Origin: Sipunculus nudus
Taxonomy: Eukaryota > Annelida > Sipuncula > Golfingiida > Sipunculidae
Length of the DNA stretch: 64,000 nt
Direction: 5' to 3'
Assembly: GCA_026874595.1 (NCBI GenBank)
Contig: CM049309.1
Span: forward strand, 96,866,723-96,930,722
A program made the position numbers and the translations under genes. Position 1 is the first letter of the stretch. Every line of letters begins with the position of its first letter. Positions 36,838 to 49,933 of this stretch are shown here, in pieces. The notes beneath the pieces were generated by a model. The model saw only the letters and a list, made by a program, of their open reading frames with translations. It ran no database searches and had not been told where the DNA came from.

Positions 36838-36900
36838 ATACAATACAAAATCTAAAATGTAGCATAGCCTAGAATAAGAATGATTCAAATACAGAAAATA

Positions 36901-38114
36901 ACTAGACATTCCTTGGCACCGCTGGTGCCATAGTATCGCCAGACAAATGAGGTTTTGTGGTATTTTGTTGATATAATGTGATGTATTTGTATTTTAGCAA
37001 TGAATGTGAGAAACATTTGTACAAAATATAGGAATATTTTGGATTGGGAAGGACAAATGATCAAAGGGTTTTTGACTTATAATGCTTACAGTGCTGTCAA
37101 GTGGCCCTTTTTAAGATCTTCATGATTTTATGTTTTTCACCAAATATGGGAATATTCAAGGTCAAGGTCACTCTCATAGACACGGTCATGACCCCAAATC
37201 AATAAACTGCATTCCAAAATATCCAACATTTGAAAAAAAGAATTTAATTTAAAAAAAAAAAATTTAAATTAAATTAAATTTTAAAATTAAATTTAAAATT
37301 AAATATACCTCATTCCATAAACCATATCTATATACATGTATAACATGAAAGAAATCTGTCCATTACTGTTTGACTTATAATGCTCACAGTATATACTGTC
37401 AAGTGGCAATGATGGGGTATTCAAAGGCGCAAAAAACAAGAAAAGGACAACATGTGGCGCCATCTTCTGCAAAAGACAAAACTATCCAAGATCTTCCGTC
37501 AACTTGATTTTTGGACCAATCCATGCATCCCTTTTTAAGATATTCATGATTTTATGTGATTTTCACCATATATGGTAATATTCAAGGTCAAAGCCACTCT
37601 CAAAGGAAAGGTCATGACCCCAATTTTAATATACATCATCCCATAACCCATACCTATGTACATGCATAATATTAAAGAAATCTGTCAATCAGTTTTTGAC
37701 TTGTGATGCTAAAAGTACTGTCAAGTGGCAATGATGGGGGTATTAAACGGCACAAAAAGAAGAAAAGGATACTAGGTGGCACCACCAGTTTCCGGTACAT
37801 TACATCACTATCCAAGATCTTTGTCCAACTTGATTTTTTAATAAATCCATGAAAGATTTCTTGAGATATTTAAGAATTTGTGTGATTTTCCCCCAAAATG
37901 GATCTATTCAAGGTCAAGGTCACTCTCCTAGTTGAGGTCATGACCCCATTTTAAATAGGCTTCGTCCTCTCACCTATATCTATAAATGTGTCAAGTTTGA
38001 AAAAGATCCTTGTATATTTTTTGAGTTATTGTGTCCAAAAGAAATTTCTGCGGCGGCGGCGGCGGCGCAACCGTGCCTAAACCATAGTATCTCCAGACTA
38101 TGTCTGGCGATACA
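36901..38114 (+). mobile_element. E1: family E Helentron-like element
   Basis: 5' ACTAGACATTCC, hairpin TTGGCACC-GCT-GGTGCCA, subterminal repeat GTATCGCCAGACA; 3' GTATCTCCAGAC-TAT-GTCTGGCGATACA hairpin containing the inverse. Core: about two to three units of roughly 300 bp with 'caaggtcaaggtcactctc' and GGTGGCACCACC-like palindromes (37450, 37772). An AT-only stretch lies at 37236-37312 and (CGG)n at 38050-38068. The host site is visible at 62596-62615. Only 16 bp separate it from the LINE that follows. Confidence 0.8.
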
Positions 38115-38227
38115 ATAACATTCATCTAGTGGGGGTCTGGGGGTCACGTGACTAACATGGAGGCATGAGATGGGTCGTTTAGGGTCTCCGCATAAATATA
38201 AGTTTGTAGCCTGGAAAGAATAGCAGA

Positions 38228-39088
38228 ATGCCACCCAGACAACAACGAAAAGCCAAAGGGGCAGAAAAGGTCAGTGAAAGTGAAACTCCTGACACTATAG
38301 AGTCATATTTCTCTAGAGAAAGTGAACTCCAATTACCTGATACACCATCCACAGTGGAGATGGCCGAGGCGAGCAATGCTAGCTTCAGTGCACTGGAGAA
38401 ACGGTTGACAAGTTTGATTACAACAGTGGCCGACAGTATAAAGGCCCAGTGTGAACAAATTCGTACAGAACTGGGTGAACAGATTAGAAATAGCTCACAG
38501 AATTTACAAGAAATATTAGAAATTACCCAGCAAGAAGTTGAAGACTTGAAAGAAGAAAAAATAAAATTAGAAAACAGAGTGAAAGAGCTGGAGGTGAAAT
38601 TGAATGAAAGTAAAACAGAGTTGAAATCATTTAAACAAGAAATGAACGATGCTTTAAATCAACTAGAGAGACACAGCCGTGAATATAACATACAAGTGAA
38701 AGGGCTGAAGGAGGAGAAGGGAGAAAATACACGTCAAGTAACTGTAATAAAAATGATAGAAAGACAAGGTGCTGGAAGAGCTGAGTTACTGAATGAAGAG
38801 ACAGAGGTGGCTCACAGAACTGGACAATGGAAAGACAATAGAGACAGGCAGATCATAGTCAGGTTATACAGTAGGGAGGACAGACAAGAAATACTGAAGA
38901 AAACGAAAAGGAGAGGACCAGAAGGGCGAAATATGGTAATAGAGGATTTTACAAAAGCAGATTGGGAGCTGAGAAAAAAAGCTCTCCCTCAAATGAAGAG
39001 GGCGCATAACGATGGGCTGAAGGTTACATTCCACAAAGGAAAACTGGTTGTGAACGGGAAGTTGTGGATATTGAATAGAGAACACTGA
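38228..39088 (+). CDS. LINE ORF1 protein (L1 ORF1p-like, RNA chaperone type)
   Basis: Uninterrupted 286 codons. A basic start (MPPRQQRKAK) is followed by a Glu/Lys-rich coiled coil at residues about 95-149, then LERHSREYNIQVKGL opening an RRM-like domain (about 148-230; VAHRTG and RQIIVRLYSR inside) and a C-terminal domain (about 235-280; GLKVTFHKGKLVVNGKLW). This is the order of L1-type ORF1p, which trimerises through the coiled coil and coats element RNA. The ATG is the first after a 97-bp leader. ORF1 is open although ORF2 is broken. Whether it is expressed is unknown. Confidence 0.85.
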   Translation: MPPRQQRKAKGAEKVSESETPDTIESYFSRESELQLPDTPSTVEMAEASNASFSALEKRLTSLITTVADSIKAQCEQIRTELGEQIRNSSQNLQEILEITQQEVEDLKEEKIKLENRVKELEVKLNESKTELKSFKQEMNDALNQLERHSREYNIQVKGLKEEKGENTRQVTVIKMIERQGAGRAELLNEETEVAHRTGQWKDNRDRQIIVRLYSREDRQEILKKTKRRGPEGRNMVIEDFTKADWELRKKALPQMKRAHNDGLKVTFHKGKLVVNGKLWILNREH

Positions 39089-39638
39089 AGCCGAGGATTA
39101 CAGACCTCGGAATGCATAAAGGATATTTAAACGATGTGGTCAGTTAAAACCGCAAACAGGATAATAGAACCTGACTGGCACAACACAATACGGACTTATA
39201 AATACTTGGTGTTAACCAATCAGCGTCTAAAACAGGGACAGCGCCATCTGCAGGAAATATGAATAACTAGTACAAACTTTTCGAGCAAGAAGCGCCATCT
39301 GACGCTGGATGGTAGAGACTTATCAATGTTTATGAGTGACTTGATGATACCCAGCTTAATGTGTGAACCTAACCCGTAACCGAGTATGGAAATATATAAA
39401 CATAATATGAGTTTAAACCTGTTACAAATGTTAGATGGAAGGATTTACTGGTGAGTATATAATATTCTTAGAGCACGGTAAGAGCAAGTTTTGTGCAATG
39501 CAATGTAATATTATTAGTTTTGATTCCAGGCGAGTTGCCGTTTTTTCATGCTGTCTGTGTTGACACTATTGGTAAGAAGTATGTAGTGAAAAATAATTAT
39601 TAAATACTGTACTTGTATTGTTAATAATTATATAAAAA
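39089..39638 (+). other. LINE ORF1-ORF2 spacer, part 1
   Basis: Non-coding, no repeat recognised. Continues after D1 at 41022-41838. The total spacer of about 1.36 kb is long for an L1-type element, so an unrecognised insertion may be present. Confidence 0.5.
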
Positions 39639-41021
39639 ACTAGATGTGTCGGAACGACACGAATGCCCCCGCCTGGGGGAAATTAGAAACATTTGTTAAA
39701 TTTTATAAAATTTTTTAAGTTCAGGAGGTGTCGTATGGCCAAAAGTAGGTCAACGGGGACGAAACGCGAACTCGATCTGTAACTGGTCATTATCTGGCCA
39801 CACATAAAAAATCAGGGTGGTATCTGCAGGCATTGCGGAAAAAAAATCCATACATATGCATTTGTTATGAAAATTTCTATTTTTCATGAAACTTTCTATG
39901 TTCAGGAGCAGTTGAATGGTCAAAAGTAGGTAAACTGAGACAAAACAAGAACTTGATCTGTAGATGGTCATTATCTGCCCACACACCAAAAATCAGGCCC
40001 GTATCTGCAGTCATTGCGAAAAAAAGTCTGTACATGTGCACTTGTCATGAAAATTTATATTTTCTATGAAATTTTCTATGTTAGGGCACTGTCAAACAGT
40101 CAAAAGTAGGTCAACGGGGACGAAACGCGAACTTGATCTGTAACTGGTCATTATCTGCCCACACATAAAAAAATCAGGGTGGTATCTGCAGGCATTGAGG
40201 AAAAAAAGTCCATACATATGCATTTGTTATGAAAATTTCTATTTTTCATGAAACTTTCTATGTTCAGGAGCAGTCGAATGGTCAAAAGGAGGTCAACTGA
40301 GACAAAACAAGAACTTGATCTGTAGATGGTCATTATCTGCCCACACACCAAAAATCAGGCCCGTTTCTGCAGTCATTGCGAAAAAAAGTCCGTACATGTG
40401 CACTTGTCATGAAAATTTATATTTTCTATGAAATTTTCTATGTTAGGGCACTGTCAAACGGTCAAAAGTGGGTCAACTGGGACAAAACATGAACTCAATC
40501 TGTAACTGGTCATTATCTGGCCACGCACCAAAAGTCAGGCCAATATCTGCTGGCATTGTGAAAAAAAGTCTGTACATGTGTATTTGTCATGAAAATTTCT
40601 ATTTTTCATGAAATTTTCTATGTTCAGGAGCCGTAAAAGGGTCAAAAATAGGTCAACCGGGACGAAACGCGAACTTGATCTGTAACTGGTCAATATCTGC
40701 CAACACACCAAAAATCAGGCCAATATCTGCAGGCATTGCGAAAAAAAGTCCGTACATGTGTATTTGTCATGAAAATTTCTATTTTTCATTAAATTTTCTA
40801 AGTTTAGGAGCCGTAAAACGGTCAAAAGTAGGTCAACAGGGACGAAATACGAACTCGATCTGTAACTGTTCATTATCTGCCCACACACCAAAAATCAGGC
40901 CAATATCTGCAGGCATTGCGAAATAAAGTCTGTACAACTGTTTGAATTCAGAATGACGGAATGATGGAAGGACGGACATGGGTAAAACTATATGCCCTGG
41001 CCACTTTGTGGCGGGGGCATA
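39639..41021 (+). mobile_element. D1: family D Helentron-like element with 179-bp tandem core
   Basis: 5' ACTAGATGTGTCGGAACGAC with hairpin GTGTCGGAACGACAC, then subterminal repeat ATGCCCCCGCC; 3' hairpin ATGCCCTGGCCAC..GTGGCGGGGGCAT, containing the inverse. Core: seven units of about 179 bp (start word GTCAAAAGTAGGTCAAC near 39741, 39919, 40096, 40278, 40459, 40637, 40817). A GACGGAATGATGGAAGGACGG run (40953-40974) precedes the 3' hairpin. The GGCGCC palindrome of the other families is absent. Confidence 0.85.
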
Positions 41022-41838
41022 AAAACTCATATTTGGGTTTGCATATACTGGTTGTCATGAGATATATAATATTTGAGCGGTTTGTAAGATGGGCTGAAAA
41101 TCCGTATTATCAATACTATTTTCAATTTGATAAATAAGAGCTTACTTTTCATAGGGGTCGGGTCACTGAGTGTAAATGTGTTTTAATAAGGTAAGATATA
41201 TATACATGTATTAAACTTTATAATTTATGGTCGGATACTGTGCGAAAATTAAGATTATATTTTTCAGTGGGAATTAATAGTTGAACCAAGGGACACACCA
41301 ACGCACACGCATTGAAAATGTTGTATTGAGATCTTGGTCAATTACATTTTAATATATTTATATCGATGTTTTAATATATATATTCATATGAAAAGTGGAG
41401 AAAAAAAAGTCTGTCATATTTTCAAAACATAAAAAAAAAGTAAAAATAGATACATAATTAAAATTGGAGACCATTATTGTTAGTCTCTTAAAATCATCGA
41501 GCAAAGGAAAGTGGTCTGCAGCTCGATGATAAGAATTCATATCCAAGGATTTCAAAGATAGAAACAAAATGGAAAATTAGTGGAATATATTATGATATCC
41601 ATAGATGGTAAATTAGACAGGACAGGACTTTCTATACTGATAGTTTTTGGTTGATCTAGAAATCTGGTACAATATAGGAATAATGTACAGAAATTCATAC
41701 ACTTATATTTGCATCTGTATGTCTCTATCAATCAAAATGTAGATCTAAACAAATTCATTAACTCTGTTACCCAGTGTAGTATTTCTGCTTTTATGTGCAA
41801 CTGTTTAACAAATTTTACAAACAAAGAAAAAACTTTAT
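41022..41838 (+). other. LINE ORF1-ORF2 spacer, part 2
   Basis: AT-rich, non-coding. Nothing recognised apart from the approach to the ORF2 start. Confidence 0.5.
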
Positions 41839-43808
41839 ATGTCAGATATTAAACTACTAAGTATAAATGTGAGAGGTTTAAGAAACTTCAAAAAGAGAAG
41901 GTCCATCTTCACTTGGGCCAGAAAACACAAAGCAAGCTTACTTTTAATACAGGAAACCTACAGTGAGCCAGGGGATGAATTTACTTGGAAAAATGAATGG
42001 GGAGGATATGTTATAATGAGTCACGGTAGTACACATAGTCGAGGGGTAGCTTGTTTCATATCGGGAAATTTACATTGCGAATATAAAGAGATCTATAAAG
42101 ATGAGGAGGGAAGATTAATTATTTTGCAATTAGAAGTTAATGAAACAACATTCATAATCATAAATATATACTCAAATACACAAATGATAAGTGTAAGCAA
42201 GTTGTGTTTTTCAAAGAAATTATTAAAAAATTAGAATTATTCAATGTGAAACAAGAGGATAATATACTGATGGGAGGAGATTGGAATACAGCTCTTACTC
42301 GAGATGATTAAAAAGTTGGATCAGTCATCCTAAAAACAAGAGCAATAAATGAAATAATCAATATAAAAGGAAGATTAGACTTACAAGATATCTGGAGAAT
42401 CAAACACCCTTATTTAAATAAATTAAATGGAGACAAACTTCTAAGAAAATTTATACCAGAATAGATTATTTTCTTACATCTTCAGAACAACAAGACAGAG
42501 TGTCAGATGTTCAAATAATTCCTGCTATTAAATCAGATCATTCTGGAGTAATACTCTCTTTAAAAGAAGATATATCAGAGAGATGGGGAAAAGGTTACTG
42601 GAAATTTAATAATAAGCTCTTACAGGACAGGGTTTACTTAGACTTGATGTTTTCAAAGCTAGATGAATGGTTAAGGGATGATAATGATGATAATCCAAAC
42701 TTTGTTTCTAAAATACAAATCAGAAAAGAAACCATAAGGTATGCAAAAACTAAATGCAGGGAGACATGAGAGAGAGAACTGTGTTTGATCGGGGAAATAC
42801 AAGAGATAGAAGATAAAGAGGAGGAAACAGAAAGATACAAACAACTCAATAATGAATTACAGGATTTATATGATGCAAAAACTGAAGGAATAATAACCAG
42901 GGCAAAAATAAGATAGATTGAACAAAGAGAAAAAAGTACAAAGTATTTTTATAATCTAGGAAAAAAGAAATGGAAATAGGAAACAAATTAAGAAATTAAT
43001 AGATGAGGATGGACACATTATAATAGGAACTAAGAATATTTTAGAGGAAGAAAAGAGATTCTTTGGAAATCTGTATGCCTCAAAACAATGTTCAAAAGAA
43101 AATTTGGTCTTTAATGATTTTTTTAGGAATAAATACATTCCAAACCTTTCACCTGAAGAACAGGAAATGTGTGAGGGATATTTGTCTTTGGAGGAATGTT
43201 TTAAAGCATTAAAAACCTTTAAAAAGAATAAATCTCCAGGTAATGATGGTTTGTCAGCAGAATTTATTATACATTTTTTGGAAAAACTAGGATTGGTGAT
43301 GGTTAATAGCTTTAATTATTCTTTGGATACTGGTAGTTTGACAGCATCACAGAAACAAGCAGTTATCACTCTGGTTGAAAAGAAAGACAAAGATAGGACT
43401 AAAATTAAAAACTGGCGTCCTATTTCTTTATTAAATATTGATTATAAGATTATGACAAAAGCTCTATCATTTAGATTAAAAACAGTCCTATCAAAACTAA
43501 TTCATGAAAATCAACATGGCTTTATGAAAAATACATCCATAACAGAGGCCGTTAGAACTATTTTGGATGCTGTTTATTATACAAATCAAAGAAATTTGGA
43601 TGGTATACTTCTCACAATAGACCTAAACAAGTGACCCATGGGTCATGACGCTCAGCTGACTGGGAAGATATTCGCAAAAGGAAATTTTATCAATAGAATG
43701 GTAGTATATACCCATTCAACTGAAGCATCAAACAGATTAACCAACAGGCCAAGATTTAGTCTGTATTTATATATCTCAAAAATAGAGAAAAATGTGTAAA
43801 CTTTTAAA

Positions 43809-44981
43809 ACTAGAATACGGGTAACCGACAAGTGACTACATGTATCTGCCAAAATCGGATAGTGAGGCATGGATTGAGTGGCAAGGGGAAATAGAGTGAG
43901 GTATGTTGCATATTAGCATGGATGTCTGCAGCCTAAATGTGTATGTAGGTTGTGCCACCTACCACAAATCCAGAAAGCTGTCCAAGTTGTATACACCTGC
44001 AAAATTTTAGGCAGAAAAGTCAAACCACTACATGTATATGAGCGATTTTTGCCCATGGCAGACAAACAGACAAACACTGTGCAAAAATCTTTGCAGGTAA
44101 CCCCTCCAGTTTTGTGTATGATAAAGACCTATGTGAGATCTAAACACATGCACAATTTTGGCCCAATCGGTCAAATGGTTCCTGAGATATGAGCTTGGAT
44201 GTGTGCAGCGTTAACTAGAATGTAGGTGGCGCCACCTGTCATAAAATCAAGAAAGCTGTCCACGATGTATAAACCTGCAAAATTTTAGGCAGTTATGTCG
44301 AACCACTACAGAGAAATGAGTGATTTTAGGCCACGGCAGACTAACAGACAGACGCTGTGCAAACATTGTTACAGGTGGCGCCACCATTTTTTGTGTATGT
44401 TACAGAGCTATCAAAGGGCTACATTTGTATAAATTTTATTTCCTGATCGGTCAAACGGTTCCCAAGATATAAGCTTGGATGTCATCAGCGTGAACGTGAA
44501 CGTAGGTGGCGCCACCTGTCATAAAATCAAGAAAGGTATCCTGGATGTATACGCATGACGAATTTCAGGTGAATTAGTCAATTCACTGCAGAGATATGAG
44601 TGATTTTAACCCAAGGCAGATGAACAGATGGACACTGTGCAAACATGGTTACAGGTGGCGCCACCATTTTTTGTGTATGTTATAAAGCAATCCAAGGGCT
44701 ACATTTGTATCAATTTTATTTCCTGATCAGTCAAACGGTTCCCGAGATATGAGGGTTTATGAGTGGAAACAGACCCACAAATGGACACTGGATAGAGAGG
44801 AAAGGTCAGAGGTCAACGCAAATTGGTTAGGCACCAGTTCACATGTGACCCGATAATAGGTGTAAGTTTGGGAAAAATCGGTCCATTAGTCTCCGAGGAG
44901 CTCTCTGGAAATGAACGCCTCCGCGGTGGAGGAACTCGGTCAAAAACATAGTATCCGCAAAAATTCGTTTTGGCGGATACA
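43809..44981 (+). mobile_element. C3: family C element nested in B8
   Basis: 5' ACTAGAATACGGGTAACC with a weak hairpin, then GTATCTGCCAAAATC; 3' hairpin GTATCCGCAAAAATTCGTTT followed by TGGCGGATACA. Core: about six alternating half-units with palindromes at 44224, 44372, 44504 and 44651. GGTGG/CCTCCGCGG-rich run at 44918-44938 before the 3' hairpin. Confidence 0.85.
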
Positions 44982-44989
44982 AAAATACA

Positions 44990-46960
44990 GGTGGCTCCAC
45001 CAGTCTGCAGAAACTAATAAAAACACTTAATGGTCAATATCCATGCAAAAAATCATGGTGATCTCTGCATTAGTTGTTCAGATACTTCAGTTTTTGTATC
45101 AAATTGTCCATTATTCTGAGGGATACTTCGGAGTCCTATAGCTTGGAGGATATGGGTAACAGAGACCTAATTTCAAGTTTCCACAGGCACCTTTCATGGG
45201 CCTCCTTGCATGACAAGAATGAAGATTCTAGGTCCAGTTGTTGCGATTTGTACCCTGTTGACAGATAACCACATCTTTAAAGGTCTCAAAAAAAAGAAAA
45301 AAATTGGTAAAAATTTGAAAAAAAAATAGAGGTGGCACACCCAGTCTGCAGAAACTGATGGAACAGCTCATGATGAATATGTATGCCGAAAATCATGACC
45401 ATCAGTGTTGTAGTTATTGAAATACTGCAGTTTTTGTATCAAATTTTCCATTATTCTGGGGGGGGGGGGTGTATTTTGGACCCATACAGCTTAAAGAATA
45501 TGGGTAACAGAGACCTAATTTCAAGTTTCCATGGAGACTTTTCATGGGTCTCCCTGTGTGTCAAGAATGAAGATTCTTGGTCCAGTTTTTATGATTTGTG
45601 CCCTGTTAACAGATGTTCATATCTTTAAAGGTCTAAAAAATACTGAAAAATTTCGTAAAAAAAAACGAACAAATACAGGTGGTGCCACCAGTCTGCAGAA
45701 ACTTATGAAACACTCCATGATCAATATCCATGCAAACAATTATGGTTATCTCTGCATTAGTTGTTCAGATACTTTAGCTTTTGTATCAAATTTTCCATTA
45801 TTCTGAGCTGTACTTTGGAGTGCCATAGCTCAAAGGATATGGGTAACAGAGACCAAATTTCAGGTTTCCATGGAGACTTATCATGGGTCTCCCTGTGTGT
45901 CAAGAACGAAGATTCTAGGTCCAGTCGTTACGATTTGTACCCTGTTGACAGATAACTACATCCTTAAAGGTCTCAAAAATGGAGAAAACAATTCGTGAAC
46001 ATTGAAAAATACAGGTGGCGCCACCAGTCTGCACAAACTGATGAAACATCTCATGATCAATATGTATGTCGAAAATCATGACCATCAGTGATGTAGTTAA
46101 TGAGATATTGAAGTTTTTGTATGAAATTTTTGACTATTCTGGGGGGTAATTTTGGGCCCCATAGCTCGAAGGATATGGGTAACAGAGACCTAATTTCTGG
46201 TTTCCATGGAGTCTTTTTATAGGTCTCTCAGTGTGTCGAAAATGAAGATTCTAGGTCCAGACGTTACAATTTGTGCCACACTAACAGATGACAGCATCCT
46301 CAAAGGTCTCAAAAATAGAGGAAAAAATCGTAAAAAATCAAACAGTACAGGTGGCGCCACCAGTCTGCAGGAACTGATCGAACATCTCATGATCAATATG
46401 TATGCCAAAAATGAAGACCATCAGTGATGTAGTTATTGAAATATTGAAGTTTTTGTATGAAATTTTTTACTATTCTGGGGGGTACTTTGGGGCCCCATAG
46501 CTCGAAGGATATGGGTAACAGAGACCTAATTTCTGGTTTCCAAGAAGATTTTTCATGGACCTCTCAGTGTGTCAAGAATTAAGATTCTAAGTCCAGTCTT
46601 TATGATTTGTGCCTTGTTAACAGATGTTCACATTTTTAAAGGTCTCAAAAATAGAGAAAAAAATTCGTAAAAAATCAAAAAATACAGGTGGCGCCACCAG
46701 TCTGCAGGAAGTGATGTAACATCTCATGATCAATATGTATGCCAAAAATCATGACCATCAGTCAAGTAGTTAATGAGATATTGAAGTTTTTGTATGAAAT
46801 TTTTGACTTTTCTGGGGGGTACTTTGGGGCCACATAGCTCGAAGGATATGGGTAACAGAGACCTAATTTCTGGTTTCCAAGGAGATTTTTTATGGACCTC
46901 TCAGAATCCCAAGTTACAAGGTTCTAGGTCCAGCGGTTACGATTTGTGCCTGGTTAACGG
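44990..46960 (+). repeat. Tandem array, six units of about 335-347 bp (family B core)
   Basis: Units open with 'aggtggcgccaccagtctgc' at about 44990, 45330, 45677, 46014, 46350 and 46686, and end in an A-rich spacer. Each includes 'gatcaatatgtatgccaaaa', 'tctggggggtactttgg' and 'gatatgggtaacagagac'. The last three units are closer to each other than to the first three. Confidence 0.88.
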
Positions 46961-48044
46961 ACGGACAGACGGACAGACGGACAGACGGACGACGGACAAA
47001 GAGTGATCGCTATAGCTCAGATGACTTTCAGTCAGCTGAGCTAAAAAGGCTTTTGACACATTAGATTGGAAATATATTTTTGCAATACTTAAACGATTTA
47101 ATTTTGGTGTCAGCTTTATTAAATGGGTGAAAGTTTTGTACAGTAATGTTGAGGCATGTATACTAAATAATGGTTTTTCATCAGGTTATTTTAAGATTGA
47201 AAGAGGAGTGAGACAGGGAGATCCCCTTTCACCATACCTTTTTATTTTGTGCTTGGAGATATTGGCTGTATCAATTCGAAGTAATCCAGATATAAGTGGT
47301 ATACAGATTAAAAACAATGAATTAAAATTAGTGCTTTATGCAGATGATACTACTGTTATAGTTAAAGATACAGATTCAGTTAAAAATGTATTTGACTTAT
47401 TTAAAAAAAAATTGCAAAATACTCGGGTTTAAATATAAACAGAGAAAAAACAGAAGCTATGTGGTTTGGGAAATTTAAGGATAGAACAAATAAACCATTG
47501 GGGCTTAGATGGCAAAACCATGTAAAAGTGTTAGGTACCTATGTGACAAATAACCTTGCCCAAATGGACAAATATAATTTTGAACAAAAAATTCAAAATA
47601 TATATGAAATAACAAATTTATGGAGACAGGAATTTAAGTTTATATGGTAGGATACTAATTGTAAAAACTCTGTGTTTCTCCAAATTTGCACATTTAACTG
47701 CAAACATTCCATTAACAAAAGAGTATAAGGATAGACTTAATAAAATAATATGGGCTTTTTTATGGAAAGGGAAGAAAAGGGGTAAAGTGAGAAGAGAAAT
47801 ATTGATAAAGCCAATATCAGAAGGTGGTATGAATATGTTAGATATAGAGAGTTTCAATGAGACTCAACATGTTATGTGGCTGAAGAAATATTTAGATAAA
47901 TCTAAGAGAGACTGGAAGATGTTCTTTGAATTTTTCTCTCATTAATTTGGAACAATAGAGTTATTAATGGAATGTGAGTATGATGCTAAATTATTAAAAA
48001 ATAAATTACCAGAAATATACATCAGTGATCTGATAGCATGGAAA

Positions 48045-49933
48045 ACAAGGGACCTATGGGTCACTGTGCTCAGCTGACGTTAACCTTGAAGGTAAAAATC
48101 TGAAATGATATCAAATGGAGACAAAGTGTAAGAGGAAGAGGTAATAAAGGCCATGGTTGGTTTATATGATTGGTTTGTATTGATGAGCAGGAAATTGTTG
48201 CAAAAAATATTTTGTGACCTTACCATGTGTTTCCTAATGTTGAAACTAAAGCATGTGAGCAGTTTGTGAACAAATGATCTGTACTATTACCATGATCATT
48301 AGTTGGTTTTTTGATTAACTGTTGACATTTCAGTAGTTCACACATTTGTTCAATCGAATTTTTTTGTATAATATATATTATTAAATATATATGTATTTTT
48401 TTATGAAATGTATACAGTTGAAATAGAGCTAATAAACAACATAAAACAGGGCAAAAAAAGCCTGATCTCAAATTCTGCTGAGGCAGGAAAATAATGAACA
48501 AATGTTTGTATTAAATCCTCATTTTTTTATCACATCAATTATTTTCTAATTTAAGTTTATATTTCTATACATTTCCAATTTAACATATATATCTGAATAT
48601 AAAAGTTGATTCATAATTCTCAACTGCATCATCATAAATCTCAATCTTGTCAGATAACACCACATCATGCATACAAATGTTTATTTATTTTTTACCACAA
48701 AAATATATCTTTTAAATCAGCAAAACAATAAATATCTAAAAGTAATACTTGATTTAGATTTCACAATTTTTAATTGTGTCTTTATTTATCCATAATGTGC
48801 TTCATATTTTATAATAATTTAAGCATACTGATGGGTTCAATTATATTTGTTAAAATCATTTAAAAGAAATTTGATTTCTTTAAAAATGTTACATTACACA
48901 ACATTGCATCTTCTTGATTACACCTTGAATTATTTTTTCAAGGAAAGTTTATGCATATCGGAGTGGAAACAGCATTACAATTAAGGAGATACAGTGAAAA
49001 CAATAACAATTACTGCATAACACTTGGTGGGTTGGGTTTGGGGGGGGGGGGGGGTGATTGGGGTGGTGATATGAGAATAACTGTACACCTGTCACAGCAG
49101 GGGATCTCCCCCAGTGACTGTAACAAATCAGAAACCCTGGCATAGCTGACTTCCAGTGACCTGGAGTGGGACCCTGCATCTGTAATCAAAGCAAGTGACT
49201 ACAGAAAAAAAAAATCAATAACTAGCTTAATTTTCAAGCTTTTATTTTCAAATTTCAGATTTAGACAAACTAAATATTTATGTTTACATGCTGTGAAAAT
49301 TAAATCAATGGTGCCTACAGGAAAAAAACGTGCCATGGTCAAAGTTGGGCAAAATTTAAGGTACTGATTTTTTTTTTATGCTAATAACTTAAAAAATTTA
49401 CAAAATTCAGATCTAATTTTCGGTAAACAATTGAATCTTAATTAAACATAGTTATATACTTGAGAAAACAGACTCTAGTTTCAAAATTTTTCATGTTAAG
49501 TGAGTTATTATTTTTCCTGATTTTTTACAAAGTCCATTATGTTTGGGCCCATAACTTAAAGAATTTATAGTTTACAGACTTAATTTCTTGCATGTACATA
49601 GGAACAATATAGAGGAATATTTATGGTTAATATGAGGAAAAACAGATGAGTGGTTTTGATATTAGGCAGTCCTGAAGTGTGAAAATAGGATTTTAATAAA
49701 AAATTGAGGTTTTTCCTTAATTTCTCAAAGGAACGAAGTCGCAAAGACCCAGTTTTCGGCTTGGTAGGAGATCTTGGGGACATCTAACAGTATGCTGAAT
49801 TTTGGATTCCTAGGTCTTACGGTTTCAAAACGTGCCACATCTACGGACGGACGGACGGACGGACGGACAGACGGACGGACGACGGACAATGGACCACGAC
49901 TATAGCTCAGATGACTTATAGTCAGCTGAGCTA
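48045..49933 (+). mobile_element. B9: family B element inserted in LINE ORF2
   Basis: 1.9 kb, both canonical B termini. Removing it joins ISDLIAWK to ICYQTFSSPIIW, allowing for one A of uncertainty. Near-identical to B5 (25741-27641) along its length, with a shorter poly-G run (49040) and a longer ACGG run (49844-49880). Confidence 0.88.

Larger units (their letters stand above)
43627..47043 (+). mobile_element. B8: family B element inserted in the RT, with nested C3
   Basis: 5' ACAAGTGACCCATGGGTC hairpin and GCTCAGCTGA; 3' TAGCTCAG..CTGAGCTA. Removing it joins the RT reading as DL-K-KAFDTLDW in frame. C3 occupies 43809-44981. The rest is a six-unit tandem array (44990-46960) and (ACGG)n at 46958-46998. 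Confidence 0.88.

Noticed and set aside
37236-37312. AT-only stretch as an origin or matrix-attachment site
   Set aside because: Simple AAATT-type expansion within E1; nothing beyond composition supports a function.
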